In this document: positions 10,787-19,863 of the stretch, one piece after another
Layout of the letters: each line of letters begins with the position of its first letter
How positions within the stretch are numbered: position 1 is the stretch's first letter
Source of the DNA: Streptomyces pactum
GTDB taxonomy: Bacteria > Actinomycetota > Actinomycetes > Streptomycetales > Streptomycetaceae
Reading direction: 5' to 3'
DNA length: 64,000 nucleotides
Assembly (NCBI RefSeq): GCF_016031615.1
Contig: NZ_JACYXC010000001.1
Span: 3,038,001-3,102,000, forward strand
The notes under the pieces: model-generated
Seen by the model: the letters and a program-made list of their open reading frames with translations, nothing else
Databases searched by the model: none
What the model was told of the DNA's origin: nothing
Made by a program: the position numbers and the translations under genes

Positions 10787-10812
10787 TACTCGGTGCTCGG
10801 TAGACTCGGCGG

Positions 10813-11442
10813 GTGACCTTCGCAGAGCACGAGACGGAGACGGCCCCGGCGGCGGACGCGGCCCTGGGGACCCGCGAGCGGGTGGTGCGCGCGGCCTCGC
10901 GGCTGATGCAGCGGCAGGGGTACGACGGCACGGGGATCAAGCAGATCTCCCAGGAGGCCGGCGCCACCCTGGGCTCGGTGTACCACTTCTTCCCCGGCGG
11001 GAAGCAGGAGCTGGCCGTCGCCGCGATCCGGCACGGCGACCGGGAGTTCGCCGAGAGCCTGCGGGAGGCGCTGGAGAGCGCGGACGACCCGGCGGATGCG
11101 GTCGTCGCCTGCGTCCGGGACCTCGCGGAGGGCCTGCGGGCGTCGGACTGGCTGGACGGGTGCCCGATCACCTCCACCGCACTGGGGACGGCGGGCCGGC
11201 TGCCCGGCATCCAGCAGGCCGCCGCCGAGGCGTTCGCGCACTGGCGCGAGCTGGTCTTCGACCGGCTCCGCCGGGCGGGCTTCACCGAGCCGGACGCCCA
11301 CGCACTGGCCCACACCGTGATCAGCACGCTGGAGGGCGCGGAGCTGGCCGCCCAAGTCGCCCGGGACGAGGAGCCCCTGCTGACCGCCGGCCGGCACCTG
11401 GCCCAACTGATCGACCTGTACCGCCCACCGACCGCCCCCTGA
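10813..11442 (+). CDS. TetR/AcrR family transcriptional regulator
   Basis: One-component repressor of 209 residues. The N-terminal helix-turn-helix spans about 20-66 with VVRAASRLMQRQGYDGTGIKQI, then SVYHFFPGGKQEL. The C-terminal ligand domain contains DWLDGCPITSTALG, the conserved Cys-containing segment of the LmrA/YxaF-like subgroup, which senses small hydrophobic compounds. The GTG start at 10813 has no strong ribosome binding site and may be leaderless or nearly so. Gene order and the paired palindromes suggest control of its own gene and the divergent dehydrogenase. Confidence 0.9.
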   Translation: MTFAEHETETAPAADAALGTRERVVRAASRLMQRQGYDGTGIKQISQEAGATLGSVYHFFPGGKQELAVAAIRHGDREFAESLREALESADDPADAVVACVRDLAEGLRASDWLDGCPITSTALGTAGRLPGIQQAAAEAFAHWRELVFDRLRRAGFTEPDAHALAHTVISTLEGAELAAQVARDEEPLLTAGRHLAQLIDLYRPPTAP

Positions 11443-11913
11443 CCACCCCCGGCCCGTCCCCGGCGCCGGTGCCCGCAGCCACGCAGCTGATCCCCGCCGC
11501 CGGTCCCGGCCCCGCACCCGAGCCCCGCCGCCGGCCCCGGCCCCGCCCCTACGGGTGCACCGCCGGCCGCGCCGTACCGCGAGCCGCTGTGCCGTACCGG
11601 GCCGCCACCGCCCGGCCGGCGGCCGGCGGGCCCGGGGCGCCGCTCCGTCCGTCCGGGCCCGCGCGTCTCAACCGCCACCGGCGCACCCGGCGCACCCTGA
11701 TGACGCCCGGCGCGCACACCGGCCTCGCACTCCCCGCGCGCACTCTGTCCGGCACCCCGTTCTCCGCTCCGGCGCACCGACGTACCCACCGGCGCGCGCC
11801 CGGGCCCGGTCCGGGCTCCGGGCAACGGCGCCCGGCCCCGCCGATCCCGGCACCGGCGCCACGGCCGACCGGTACGCTCCGTCGCGATGACCGGCGGGGG
11901 CGGGAGGCACGGC
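11443..11913 (+). other. TetR to Ser/Thr kinase intergenic region
   Basis: About 470 bp of GC-rich sequence with Pro/Arg-coding potential in several frames but no credible start, domain or codon bias. I see no clear promoter or terminator. Confidence 0.3.
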
Positions 11914-12897
11914 GTGCGGACCACATCGGTCGGGGATGTGATCGCCGACCGCTACGTGGTGCGGGAGCTGATCGGCCGGGGCGGCATGGGGAGCGTGTGG
12001 CGCGCGGAGGACACCCGGCTCGGCCGCCAGTCGGCCCTGAAGCAGGCTCGCGCCGGTGACGCCCGGGCCGCACGGCGTCTGCGCCGGGAGGCGAGCAACG
12101 CCGCCCGGCTGCACCACCCGCACATCGTCACGGTCTTCGACATCCTCGACGACGGTGCCGACACCTGGCTGGTGATGGAGTACGTGCCCTCCCGCAGCCT
12201 CGCGCAGCTGGCGGAGGACGAGGGCGGGCGGCTGACGCCGGACCGGGCCGCCGCGGTCGGCCGCCAGATCGCGGACGCGCTGGCGCACGCGCACGGCGAG
12301 GGCGTGGTGCACGGCGACGTCACCCCCGAGAACATCCTGGTCACCGCCGCCGGTGTCGCCAAGCTGACCGACTTCGGGATCTCCCGCGCGCTGCGGCAGG
12401 ACGCCTCGTACAGCTTCACCGGAGGGCTGCGGGGCAAGCCGCGCTACCTCCCGCCCGAGGTGGCGAACGGGGAGCGGGCGACGTACGGCTCCGACCTGTT
12501 CGGACTCGGCGCCACGCTCTACGCCGCCGTCGAGGGGCGCTCGCCCTACGGGGAGGCCGAGGACGTCCTCGCGTACGTCTGGCGCGCTGCCCAGGGCCGG
12601 ATCGAACCGCCCCGGCGGGCCGGGCCGCTCACCGGGCCCCTGCGGGCGCTGCTCGCCCCCGAGCCGGACCACCGCCCCGGCGCCGCGGAGACCCGGGAGC
12701 TGCTGGCCGGAATCGCGCAGGCCAGCCCCGGCCCCGCGGAATCCCCCCGCCGCCCCCGGCCCGGCCGCCGGGACGGACACGCCCGCCGGGACGGAGCCAC
12801 CCGCCGGGACGGACACACCCACCGGCACGGAACCGCCGTCCGCGCGGCCTTCGCCGGACCGACCGGCGCTCCTGTCCGAACCGGCACCACGGTCTGA
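11914..12897 (+). CDS. Serine/threonine protein kinase 1, catalytic part
   Basis: Hanks-type kinase. With the GTG at 11914 (behind GGGAGG; an ATG at 11887 lacks a ribosome binding site) the frame has 327 residues. Kinase landmarks are the P-loop GRGGMGSVW (21-29), K43, alpha-C Glu about 59, HGDVTPEN with catalytic D135, and DFG with D153. The usual HRD is HGD, so it is a non-RD kinase. The last 60 residues are Arg/Gly-rich and unlike a natural linker, whereas the +1 frame from the C6 run at 12743-12748 reads as a regular Pro/Thr/Gly linker. I therefore suspect the native protein continues into the fragment at 12948-14189 and that this reading ends early through a frameshift. Confidence 0.85.
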   Translation: MRTTSVGDVIADRYVVRELIGRGGMGSVWRAEDTRLGRQSALKQARAGDARAARRLRREASNAARLHHPHIVTVFDILDDGADTWLVMEYVPSRSLAQLAEDEGGRLTPDRAAAVGRQIADALAHAHGEGVVHGDVTPENILVTAAGVAKLTDFGISRALRQDASYSFTGGLRGKPRYLPPEVANGERATYGSDLFGLGATLYAAVEGRSPYGEAEDVLAYVWRAAQGRIEPPRRAGPLTGPLRALLAPEPDHRPGAAETRELLAGIAQASPGPAESPRRPRPGRRDGHARRDGATRRDGHTHRHGTAVRAAFAGPTGAPVRTGTTV

Positions 12898-12947
12898 ACC
12901 TGCGCCACGATCCGAGCCGGCGACGCCGGACGTGCCGGCCCCGTCCG

Positions 12948-14189
12948 GTGCCGACGCGGAGCCGGTTCCGCCGCGCGCCCCCGAGGCCCCCCGCCGGCCC
13001 CGCACCGGCGACCGGCCCCGCACCGGCGGCGGGCCCGCAGACGGCGACCGGCCCGGAGACGGCGAGCGCCCCGGAGCAGCGCCCCGGGCCGGTACCACCC
13101 CCCGAACGGGCACCGTCCGGCCACCGGCCCTCGCGCCGTCCCCTCCGGTCACCGTCCGGCCGCCGGCCGGCGCGCCGTCTCCTCCGGGCACCGGCCGCCG
13201 GCGCCTCCGCCCTGGTCCGCCGCCCGCTGCTCGCCCTCGCCGTGCTGGCCACCACGGGGGTGGCCGTCGCGCTCGCGGCCGGGGTGGCCGGCCTCATCGG
13301 TTCCGGCGGGACGGACGAGGAGCCGCCGTCGGGGTCCTCGGCCGCCGGGGCGGTGGCCACGCTGGGCGATCCCCGGACCGCCGACCCGTGCGGGCTGCTC
13401 GACGCGGGGGCGCTGGAGCGCTTCGGGGACGCCGAGCTGGTCACCGACTACGGGGCGTTCGACCGCTGCGACGTCCTCCTCCTGGACGAGGGGGAGACCG
13501 TCGCGGACGTCCGGCTGGACTTCGCCAACGACCCGGCCGAACCCGGCTCCCAGGTGCGTACCCGGCGGGTGGGGAGGGTGACGGTCGCCGAACCGCGGGG
13601 CGGCGACGGCTCCTGCGACCGCAACCTGGGCCTGGCCGACGGCCGGCAGATCTGGATCACCGCCGAACGGGAGGCCCCCTCGGCGCCGGACGTCTGCCGG
13701 CTGGCCGACGCCGCCGTCGAGCACGCCGTCCGGAGGCTGAACACCGGCCCGGTGCCCCGCCGGCCCGCGGCACCGCCCCGCGACTCGCTGGCGCACCTGA
13801 ACGCCTGCCGGCTGCTGGACCCCGCGACGGCCGAACGGGCCACCGGTCACCCGCTGGGCCGGCCGGACGCCGGCATCGGCGGCTGGGACTGCGCGTGGCA
13901 CGGCGGTGCCGGCGGCTTCTTCGTCGAGGTGGACTTCGACCGGGACGACGGGCTGGGACCGGACGACGGCCGGCCCACCGTGCTGGCCGGCCGGACCGCT
14001 TATGTGGAGACCGGGAGCGGGGGTTCGTGCGTGGTGCGCACCGGGTACCGCACGTACCGGAACATGGACAACCGGCCCACCACCGAACTGATCGTCCTCA
14101 CCCTCTCCGGCCCCGGCCCCGCCGCCCGCCTCTGCGACCGCGCCGAGGCGCTCGGCGCCGGGCTCGCCGCCGGACTGCCCAGGTCATGA
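12948..14189 (+). CDS. Membrane/extracellular sensor part of Ser/Thr kinase 1 (probably frameshifted from it)
   Basis: Frame of 413 residues. The first 85 residues are basic and Pro-rich and probably not native. A transmembrane helix follows at about 93-117 (LLALAVLATTGVAVALAAG), then an extracellular part made of two related domains. Domain 1 (about 135-245) starts DPCGLLDAGALERFG and domain 2 (about 283-412) starts NACRLLDPATAERATG. Each has four Cys in the same order, suggesting paired disulfides. The architecture resembles the outside sensor of membrane Ser/Thr kinases. The preceding linker reads best in a third frame (about 12745-13190), so two single-base shifts separate kinase from sensor here. 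Confidence 0.7.
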   Translation: MPTRSRFRRAPPRPPAGPAPATGPAPAAGPQTATGPETASAPEQRPGPVPPPERAPSGHRPSRRPLRSPSGRRPARRLLRAPAAGASALVRRPLLALAVLATTGVAVALAAGVAGLIGSGGTDEEPPSGSSAAGAVATLGDPRTADPCGLLDAGALERFGDAELVTDYGAFDRCDVLLLDEGETVADVRLDFANDPAEPGSQVRTRRVGRVTVAEPRGGDGSCDRNLGLADGRQIWITAEREAPSAPDVCRLADAAVEHAVRRLNTGPVPRRPAAPPRDSLAHLNACRLLDPATAERATGHPLGRPDAGIGGWDCAWHGGAGGFFVEVDFDRDDGLGPDDGRPTVLAGRTAYVETGSGGSCVVRTGYRTYRNMDNRPTTELIVLTLSGPGPAARLCDRAEALGAGLAAGLPRS

Positions 14190-14412
14190 GGCATCCCCGG
14201 GGCGCCCGCGCGGTGGCGGCCCGGACCGCCGCCGGACCCCGCGCCGGCCGGGCCGGCCGGGCCCTGGGGTGCCGCGCCGTACCGGGCGCACCGCCGCTCC
14301 GTAACCGTCATGACCAAAAGACCGGACGGAAATGACAGCGGACCGGCTCCGGCGCTACCTTCGACGGGTCACCGCTTGCGGGATCCCCGCCGCGCCCCAG
14401 GGAGGTCAGCAC

Positions 14413-15420
14413 GTGAAGCCGAGGAACGAGCAGCGCTCCGGTCTCGCGTACGGTTTCGCCGCCTATGGAATGTGGGGCGTCTTCCCGCTGTACTGGCCGC
14501 TGCTGGAACCGGCCGGAGCCGGCGAGATCCTCGCGCACCGCATGGTCTGGTCGCTGGTCGTCGCGGTCGCCGTGCTGGCCGTGCTCCGCCGCTGGAGCTG
14601 GATACGCCCGCTGCTCCGGCAGCCGCGCCGCCTCGCCGCCATCGCCCTGGCCGCCACCGTCATCTCCGTGAACTGGGGCATGTACATCTGGGCGGTCAAC
14701 TCCGGCTACGTGGTGGAGACGGCCCTGGGCTACTTCATCAACCCCCTGGTCAGCATCGCCTTCGGCGTGGTGCTGCTCCGCGAACGGCTGCGCCCGGTGC
14801 AGTGGGCGGCGGTGGGCATCGGCGCCGCGGCGGTCGTGGTGCTCGCCGTGGGATACGGCCGGCTGCCCTGGATCGCCCTCACCCTCGCCTTCTCCTTCGG
14901 GACCTACAGCCTGGTCAAGAAGCAGGTCGGCATGGACGGGCTGGAGTCCTTCGCCGCCGAGACCTCGGTGCAGTTCCTGCCCGCCCTGGGCTTCCTGGTC
15001 TTCATGGGCGCCGACGGCGGCAGCACCTTCACCGGCGAGGGGATCGGCCACACCCTGCTGCTCGCCACCACCGGCGCGGTCACCGCGATCCCGCTGATCT
15101 GCTTCGGCGCCTCCGCGCTGCGGCTGCCGCTGTCCACCATCGGGCTGATGCAGTACCTGGCGCCCACCTTCCAGTTCGTGCTCGGGCTGGTGGTCTTCCA
15201 CGAGTCCATGCCGGCCGAGCGGTGGGCCGGCTTCGTCCTCGTCTGGCTGGCGCTGGCCCTGCTCACCTGGGACGCGCTGCGCCACGCCCACCGCGGCCGG
15301 GTGGCCCGCGCCGCCGCGCTGGCGGCCGCCGAACGGTCCGCCGCGGCACACGGAGCGGTCACCGGTACCGCGGACCCGGCGGTGCAGCCCGCGGCGCCGG
15401 CGCCGGAAACCTCCCACTGA
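14413..15420 (+). CDS. rarD: EamA/RarD-type transporter
   Basis: Inner-membrane permease of the drug/metabolite transporter superfamily, 335 residues with about ten hydrophobic helices and two internally related EamA halves. RarD hallmarks are YGFAAYGMWGVFPLYW near the N-terminus, HRMVWSL (about 46), NWGMYIWAVNSG (about 84), ALGYFINPLVSI (about 103) and LMQYLAPTFQF (about 243). The GTG at 14413 follows GGGAGGTCAGCAC. The last 30 residues are Ala-rich and cytoplasmic. The substrate is not established for this family. The gene converges on the SRPBCC gene. Confidence 0.9.
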   Translation: MKPRNEQRSGLAYGFAAYGMWGVFPLYWPLLEPAGAGEILAHRMVWSLVVAVAVLAVLRRWSWIRPLLRQPRRLAAIALAATVISVNWGMYIWAVNSGYVVETALGYFINPLVSIAFGVVLLRERLRPVQWAAVGIGAAAVVVLAVGYGRLPWIALTLAFSFGTYSLVKKQVGMDGLESFAAETSVQFLPALGFLVFMGADGGSTFTGEGIGHTLLLATTGAVTAIPLICFGASALRLPLSTIGLMQYLAPTFQFVLGLVVFHESMPAERWAGFVLVWLALALLTWDALRHAHRGRVARAAALAAAERSAAAHGAVTGTADPAVQPAAPAPETSH

Positions 15421-15545
15421 CCCATGCCGGCCGGGCGGACCGGCCCGGCCGCGGGCCGTGCGGCCCGGGATCACGGCGCGTACGGTGACCGGCCCGGGCC
15501 GGAGCACGGCGGTCAGCCGGCCGGCCCCCACGGCAGCGCGGCCGG

Positions 15546-15980
15546 TCAGCGGGCCGCCGGGTCCGGGGAGAGCGCGGCGGCCACGGCGTCCAGCACCGAC
15601 CGCCAGTGCTCGCGGCGCCCGGCGCGCTCCCCGGCGTCCGCCAGCCGCTCCTGGTGGAAGCGGAGCACGGTGCGGCCGGCCGCGGCGTCTCCCCCGGCGG
15701 GCGAGACCGTGACCTGAACGGTGGTCTCGCGCTCCTGGCCGGGGAGGCGGTGGGTGACCCGGACACGGTCCCGGGCGCGGTAGCCGCGGACCTCGCCGGT
15801 GGCGCCGTCCGCCGTCTCGTACCGCGCGCCCTTGCGGGGGTCGAGGCCGGCGCCGGGGCCGAGCCACAGGGCCAGCCCCTCCGGCCCGGAGATGAAGTCC
15901 CATACGACCGGCAGCGGGGCGTCCAGCGTCCTGGCGACGCCGATCTGCCAGCCTGCGTCCTTGGTGAGCCCGGTGGGCAT
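15546..15980 (-). CDS. SRPBCC-domain protein (AHSA1-like)
   Basis: Protein of 144 residues with a START/Bet v1-like fold: IGVARTLDAPLPVVWDFISGPEGLALWLGPG (read in pieces at about 13-43), a central EVRGYRARDRVRVTH strand pair, and a C-terminal helix EHWRSVLDAVAAAL. Such proteins bind hydrophobic ligands or act as stress-related activators of AHSA1 type; the role is unknown. It lies 92 bp downstream of the CGNR gene on the same strand, and the two may be co-transcribed. The ATG at 15980 was preferred over 16004 because the family N-terminus begins close to it. Confidence 0.82.
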   Translation of the reverse strand: MPTGLTKDAGWQIGVARTLDAPLPVVWDFISGPEGLALWLGPGAGLDPRKGARYETADGATGEVRGYRARDRVRVTHRLPGQERETTVQVTVSPAGGDAAAGRTVLRFHQERLADAGERAGRREHWRSVLDAVAAALSPDPAAR

Positions 15981-16072
15981 CGTCTCGTCACGTCCTCTCG
16001 TCATGGACCGGGGGGCCGCGCCACACCCGGCCGTCCGCCGTCCGTTCCCTGTCGCATGCCGGTCGCCACCCG

Positions 16073-16726
16073 TCAGCCGCCGTCCTCCGCCTCCCCGCCC
16101 GCGTCCCGGTCCGTCCCGCCGGCCCGTGACGTACCGCCCTGGTGCCGGGCGCGCAGCGCGCGCACCTTGTGCCGGTTGCCGCAGCGCTGCATCGAGCACC
16201 AGCGGCGGCGGCCCGGGCGGGAGGTGTCCACGAAGATCAGGTAGCAGTTGTCGGACCCGCACTCCCGGATCCGGTCCGCGTACGGGCCGGAGAACAGGTC
16301 CACGGCGTCCCGCGCCACGGTGGCGAGCAACTGCGCGGCGGTGACCGGGCGCACCCAGGCCCGCTCCCCGTCCCCGGTCAGCTCGGGGACGAGCGGCGGC
16401 CCGGCGGCCGTCTCGTTGAGCACCGCCAGGTCGGCGGGGCGCAGCGGGCGGCCGTGCGCCCGGTCCGCCGCCAGCCGCCACAGCGAGTCCCGCAGCCGCC
16501 GGGCCCGGGCCGGGTCCCCGGCGTCCACCTCGATCTCCGGGGGCGGCCACAGGCGGCACCGGCCGGCCCATACCGCGAGGTCGGAAGGGGTGCGCAGGAT
16601 CTCGTACCGGGCGTAGGCGCCGGGGCCGCCGGTCGGCAGCAGCTCCAGGCAGAGCGCGCCCGGATCGAAGCGGAAGGGCACCCCTTCGGGTGAATGAAGG
16701 ATGAGGCCCGTTGTGGACTCGATCAC
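16073..16726 (-). CDS. CGNR zinc-finger (ABATE-type) putative regulator
   Basis: Cytoplasmic protein of 217 residues. The N-terminal two thirds fit the ABATE stress-induced domain (FDPGALCLELLPTGG, ARARRLRDSLWRLA). The C-terminal zinc finger is RECGSDNCYLIFVDTSR followed by WCSMQRCGNRHKVRA, with four Cys and the CGNR signature. These proteins are thought to bind DNA and often sit beside SRPBCC and glyoxalase-like genes, as here. The GTG at 16726 has no ribosome binding site and lies 7-9 nt after a TATAGT-like box, so the mRNA may be leaderless. It is divergent from the VOC gene. Confidence 0.85.
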   Translation of the reverse strand: MIESTTGLILHSPEGVPFRFDPGALCLELLPTGGPGAYARYEILRTPSDLAVWAGRCRLWPPPEIEVDAGDPARARRLRDSLWRLAADRAHGRPLRPADLAVLNETAAGPPLVPELTGDGERAWVRPVTAAQLLATVARDAVDLFSGPYADRIRECGSDNCYLIFVDTSRPGRRRWCSMQRCGNRHKVRALRARHQGGTSRAGGTDRDAGGEAEDGG

Positions 16727-16729
16727 GTA

Positions 16730-16744
16730 ACCACTATAACTGGT
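16730..16744. promoter_or_regulatory. Possible operator and -10 region between CGNR and VOC genes
   Basis: ACCACTATAACTGGT contains ACCA/TGGT inverted arms and, on the minus strand, the -10-like box TATAGT about 9 nt before the CGNR GTG. No convincing -35 box was found. Autoregulation by the CGNR protein is only a guess. Confidence 0.3.
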
Positions 16745-16821
16745 GTCACGACTTCGATTACGTGTTCGGCACGTGCGGCGTGTTCGACGCCGCGTACGGA
16801 CCGGACGAGAGGGAGGACGAC

Positions 16822-17271
16822 ATGGCTCTGGAGTGGAAGCTGGTCATCGATGTGGCCGACCCGCACCGGCAGGCCGCGTTCTGGGCGGAGGCCCTGGGCT
16901 ACGTGCTGGAGGACCACAGCCCGCAGATCGAGGCCCTGCTCGACCGGGGGGTGATCGGGCCGGAGGCGGTGACCGAGTTCGGAGGGCGCCACGCCTGGCG
17001 GGATCTGGCGGCGGCGCGGCACCCCGACGACCCGTTCGACGCCCACAGCGGCGGCGGGCTGGGCAGGCGGCTGCTGTTCCAGCGGGTGCCCGAGCCGAAG
17101 ACGGGGAAGAACCGGCTCCACATCGACGTGCGGGCGGCGCCCGGTGAGCGGGAGGACGAGCTGGCCAGACTGGTCGGCCTCGGTGCCACGGTGGTGCGCC
17201 GGGTCACGTCGGCCGGCGGCGAGTGGATAATCCTGACGGACCCGGAGGGCCATGAGTTCTGCCTGCAGTGA
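16822..17271 (+). CDS. VOC/glyoxalase-like domain protein
   Basis: Protein of 149 residues with the paired beta-alpha-beta-beta-beta modules of the vicinal oxygen chelate fold: LVIDVADPHRQAAFWAEALGY at the N-terminus and HIDVRAAPGEREDELARLVGLGA in the second half, ending WIILTDPEGHEFCL. Members bind a metal or a ligand; candidate ligands here are His in HIDV and Glu in GHEF. The ATG at 16822 is preceded by GGGAGGACGAC; the frame is open upstream but shows no family sequence. It is divergent from the CGNR regulator, a common pairing. Activity is unknown. Confidence 0.85.
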   Translation: MALEWKLVIDVADPHRQAAFWAEALGYVLEDHSPQIEALLDRGVIGPEAVTEFGGRHAWRDLAAARHPDDPFDAHSGGGLGRRLLFQRVPEPKTGKNRLHIDVRAAPGEREDELARLVGLGATVVRRVTSAGGEWIILTDPEGHEFCLQ

Positions 17272-17496
17272 GCGGTGCGCCGGCGGCCGGGCCCGACGGC
17301 CGGGCCACCGCCGGGGCCCCCGCCGGACCCACCGCTCGTCGCCGCTGCGGGTCCACGGCTCCCCTCGGCACCGGCCCCACCACTGCCGGGCGGGGCGCCC
17401 GTCCGCGGCCCCGGCCCACGGCGGCCGGGGCGCGCCGCCACTTCCCCGCGACCGCCCGCGCAGCGGCCCGCCCGGCCGGCCCGCCGGCGGGAGGGG

Positions 17497-18393
17497 TCAG
17501 GCGGTGATGTCGCGGGAGGTGAACCGGGCCCAGGCGGCCGAGCCGAACACCGCCAGGTACGCGCCTTGCAGCCCGAGGTTCTTGACGACCTCGTCCCAGT
17601 GGACGGGGTCACGGAGGAGGTCGGCGAAGCTCAGCCAGTAGTGCGTGAAGAGATACGGGTGCACGACGTGCAGCTGCGGGATGGCATCCACGATCTGCAC
17701 GCTGATCAGCAGGCCGACGGTGGCCGCCATGGCGGCGATGCCGCTGCCGCTCAGCGTGGAGATGAACAGTCCCACCGCGGCGAGCCCCACCAGGGAGAGG
17801 GTCACGACCCCGGCCACCGCCACGGCACGCCCCAGCGCTTCGGCGAAGGACACCGGGGTCCCGGAGATCAGGGTGACGTCGCCGACCGGGAAGAGGATCG
17901 CCCCCACGGCCAGTGCGGTGGTCGCGACCACCAGGGTGGCGGCCAGACAGAAGGCGAGGACGGCGGTGAACTTGGCGAGGAGCAGCCGGTTCCGGCCCGC
18001 CGGGGCCACCAGCAGGTAGCGCAGGGTGCCGCCGCTCGCCTCGCCCGCGATGGAATCCCCGGAGACGACGCTGATGGCCATCGGCAGGAAGACCGGCAGG
18101 ACCGCGGCGAGGGAGGCGAACACCAGGAAGATGCCGTTGTTCGTCACCTGGGAGAGGAAGGCCAGCCCGTCCCCGCGCTCGCTCTCGCCGACCGTGCCGC
18201 CGTCACTCGTCTCGATCTTCACCGCGATACCGATGAGCACCGGGACCACCGCCAGCACGCCCAGCAGGGCGACGGTGCGCCAGCGCCGGAAGACGATGCC
18301 CAGTTCACTGCGGAAGAGAGCGAGGGTCCACAGCGGGTTGCGGCGCGGAAGGGTCCGCTCCGGCACCGCGTCCCGCACCTCAGCCTGCGACAT
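17497..18393 (-). CDS. ABC-2 type exporter permease
   Basis: Membrane subunit of 298 residues. A short cytoplasmic N-terminus is followed by about six hydrophobic segments: ALLGVLAVVPVLIGIAV (about 43-59), LVFASLAAVLPVFLPMAI, LAFCLAATLVVATTALAVGA, VAVAGVVTLSLVGLAAVGLF, AAMAATVGLLISVQIV and a C-terminal helix. The cytoplasmic segment IAGEASGGTLRYLLVAPAGR is the typical ABC-2 signature. The gene overlaps its ATPase partner by 14 bp, so the two are translationally coupled. Substrate unknown; the exported LolA-like protein further upstream may or may not be linked. Confidence 0.9.
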   Translation of the reverse strand: MSQAEVRDAVPERTLPRRNPLWTLALFRSELGIVFRRWRTVALLGVLAVVPVLIGIAVKIETSDGGTVGESERGDGLAFLSQVTNNGIFLVFASLAAVLPVFLPMAISVVSGDSIAGEASGGTLRYLLVAPAGRNRLLLAKFTAVLAFCLAATLVVATTALAVGAILFPVGDVTLISGTPVSFAEALGRAVAVAGVVTLSLVGLAAVGLFISTLSGSGIAAMAATVGLLISVQIVDAIPQLHVVHPYLFTHYWLSFADLLRDPVHWDEVVKNLGLQGAYLAVFGSAAWARFTSRDITA

Positions 18394-19501
18394 CGAAGCC
18401 CTCCCCGGTCAGTGCCACGAACACGTCCTCCAGTGACGCCCGTTCGGTGCCGAACGCGCGCACCCGGACACCGGCCCGCACCAGGGCGGCGTTGAGATCC
18501 GCCAGGTCGTACGGTGTGTCCCCGCGCCCGCCGCCGGCTCCCGCCCCGGCGTCCGCGGGCAGTTCGCCGGTGATGCGTTCGTCCCGCACCACGATGTCCG
18601 TCACCCCGTGCTCCTTGAGCACCGGGACGGCCTCGGCCGGGTCCGGGGTGGTGACGGCCAGCCGTCCCCGGCTCGCCGCCATCAGCTCGGTCACGGCCCC
18701 CTGGGTGATGAGCCGGCCCTGGGACATGACCGCGGCATGCGTGCACACCTGCTCGATCTCGTCGAGCAGATGAGAGGAGAGGAAGACCGTGATGCCGTCG
18801 TCGGCGAGTTCGCGTACCAGCGTGCGGATCTCCCGCATGCCCTGCGGGTCGAGACCGTTGGTGGGTTCGTCGAGGACCAGGAGTTCGCGCGGCTGGAGAA
18901 GAGCCGCGGCGAGTCCCAACCGCTGCTTCATACCGAGGGAGTAGGCGCGGGCCTTCTTGCCGGCCGCGGAGGTCAGGCCCACCCGGTCCAGCGCCGCCGC
19001 CACCCGGGCGGAGCGGGTACGGGGGTCGGCGGTGGGGTCGGCCGAGTCGTAGCGGACGAGGTTGTCCCGGCCGCTGAGGAAACCGTAGAGGGCCGGTCCT
19101 TCGATGAGGGCCCCGACCCTGGGCAGCACGGTACGGGCCGCGCGGGGCATCGGCTCACCGAGCACCCGCATCTTCCCGGCGGTCGGCTCGATGAGACCCA
19201 TGAGCATCCGGATGGTCGTGGTCTTGCCCGAGCCGTTGGGGCCGAGGAAGCCGAAGACGCTGCCCCGGGGGACGGTGAGGTCGAGCGCGTCGACCGCCAG
19301 TTGCCCGCTCCGGTAGCGCTTGGACAGCCCGCGCGTCTCGATCGTGGCCGGCCCGGCGGTACCGGCGGCCGCGCCCCGGGGACCGGTTCGGTCCGGCCCC
19401 GGCGCGGGGTGCGGCCCGGGGGCCGGGACCGTGGACGCCGTACCGGGACCGTCCGTTGCCGGTGCCGCTGCGGCGGTGTCCTCGGCGGACGACTTCTCCA
19501 A
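18380..19501 (-). CDS. ABC transporter ATP-binding protein (partner of the ABC-2 permease)
   Basis: ATPase of 373 residues. A Pro/Ala-rich N-terminal tail of about 65 residues precedes the nucleotide-binding domain: Walker A GPNGSGKTT (about 104), signature YSLGMKQRLGLA (about 206), Walker B LLVLDEPTNGLDP (about 229) and the H loop SSHLLDE (about 265). A C-terminal regulatory tail includes a Gly/Ala-rich insert. I chose the TTG at 19501 because it follows AAGGGGAA and no ATG or GTG is suitably placed; the exact start is uncertain. It is first in a two-gene minus-strand operon. Confidence 0.88.
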   Translation of the reverse strand: MEKSSAEDTAAAAPATDGPGTASTVPAPGPHPAPGPDRTGPRGAAAGTAGPATIETRGLSKRYRSGQLAVDALDLTVPRGSVFGFLGPNGSGKTTTIRMLMGLIEPTAGKMRVLGEPMPRAARTVLPRVGALIEGPALYGFLSGRDNLVRYDSADPTADPRTRSARVAAALDRVGLTSAAGKKARAYSLGMKQRLGLAAALLQPRELLVLDEPTNGLDPQGMREIRTLVRELADDGITVFLSSHLLDEIEQVCTHAAVMSQGRLITQGAVTELMAASRGRLAVTTPDPAEAVPVLKEHGVTDIVVRDERITGELPADAGAGAGGGRGDTPYDLADLNAALVRAGVRVRAFGTERASLEDVFVALTGEGFDVAG

Positions 19502-19863
19502 CGCGTTCCCCTTCGTCCGTTCACGGTCTCGCGCCTGGTGGAGCGCTGGTCGTTCTCTCGTTCGGCCGGGTCCGACACGGCCATACTGCCGGATGAACCC
19601 ACCGCCGGGCCCAGGACCCCACCGCACGACCGGAGAACCAATCCGCCGGCGGTCGCGCCCCCGCCCCGGTGGCCGGGCGCGCGGGCGTATGTGGCCGCGC
19701 CCCCAGCGGCCCGCACGGGCCCTACGTGGCGGGACCGCCGCGCGGCCCCGGCTCCACGGCGGTCCCGACCCGGTGGCCGCCGCCCCGACGGCCATCCCGG
19801 CCGGCCAGGGCCCGTCCCGTCCCAGGGCGGTTCGACCCACCGGCCGGAGCGGCTCCACGGGCG

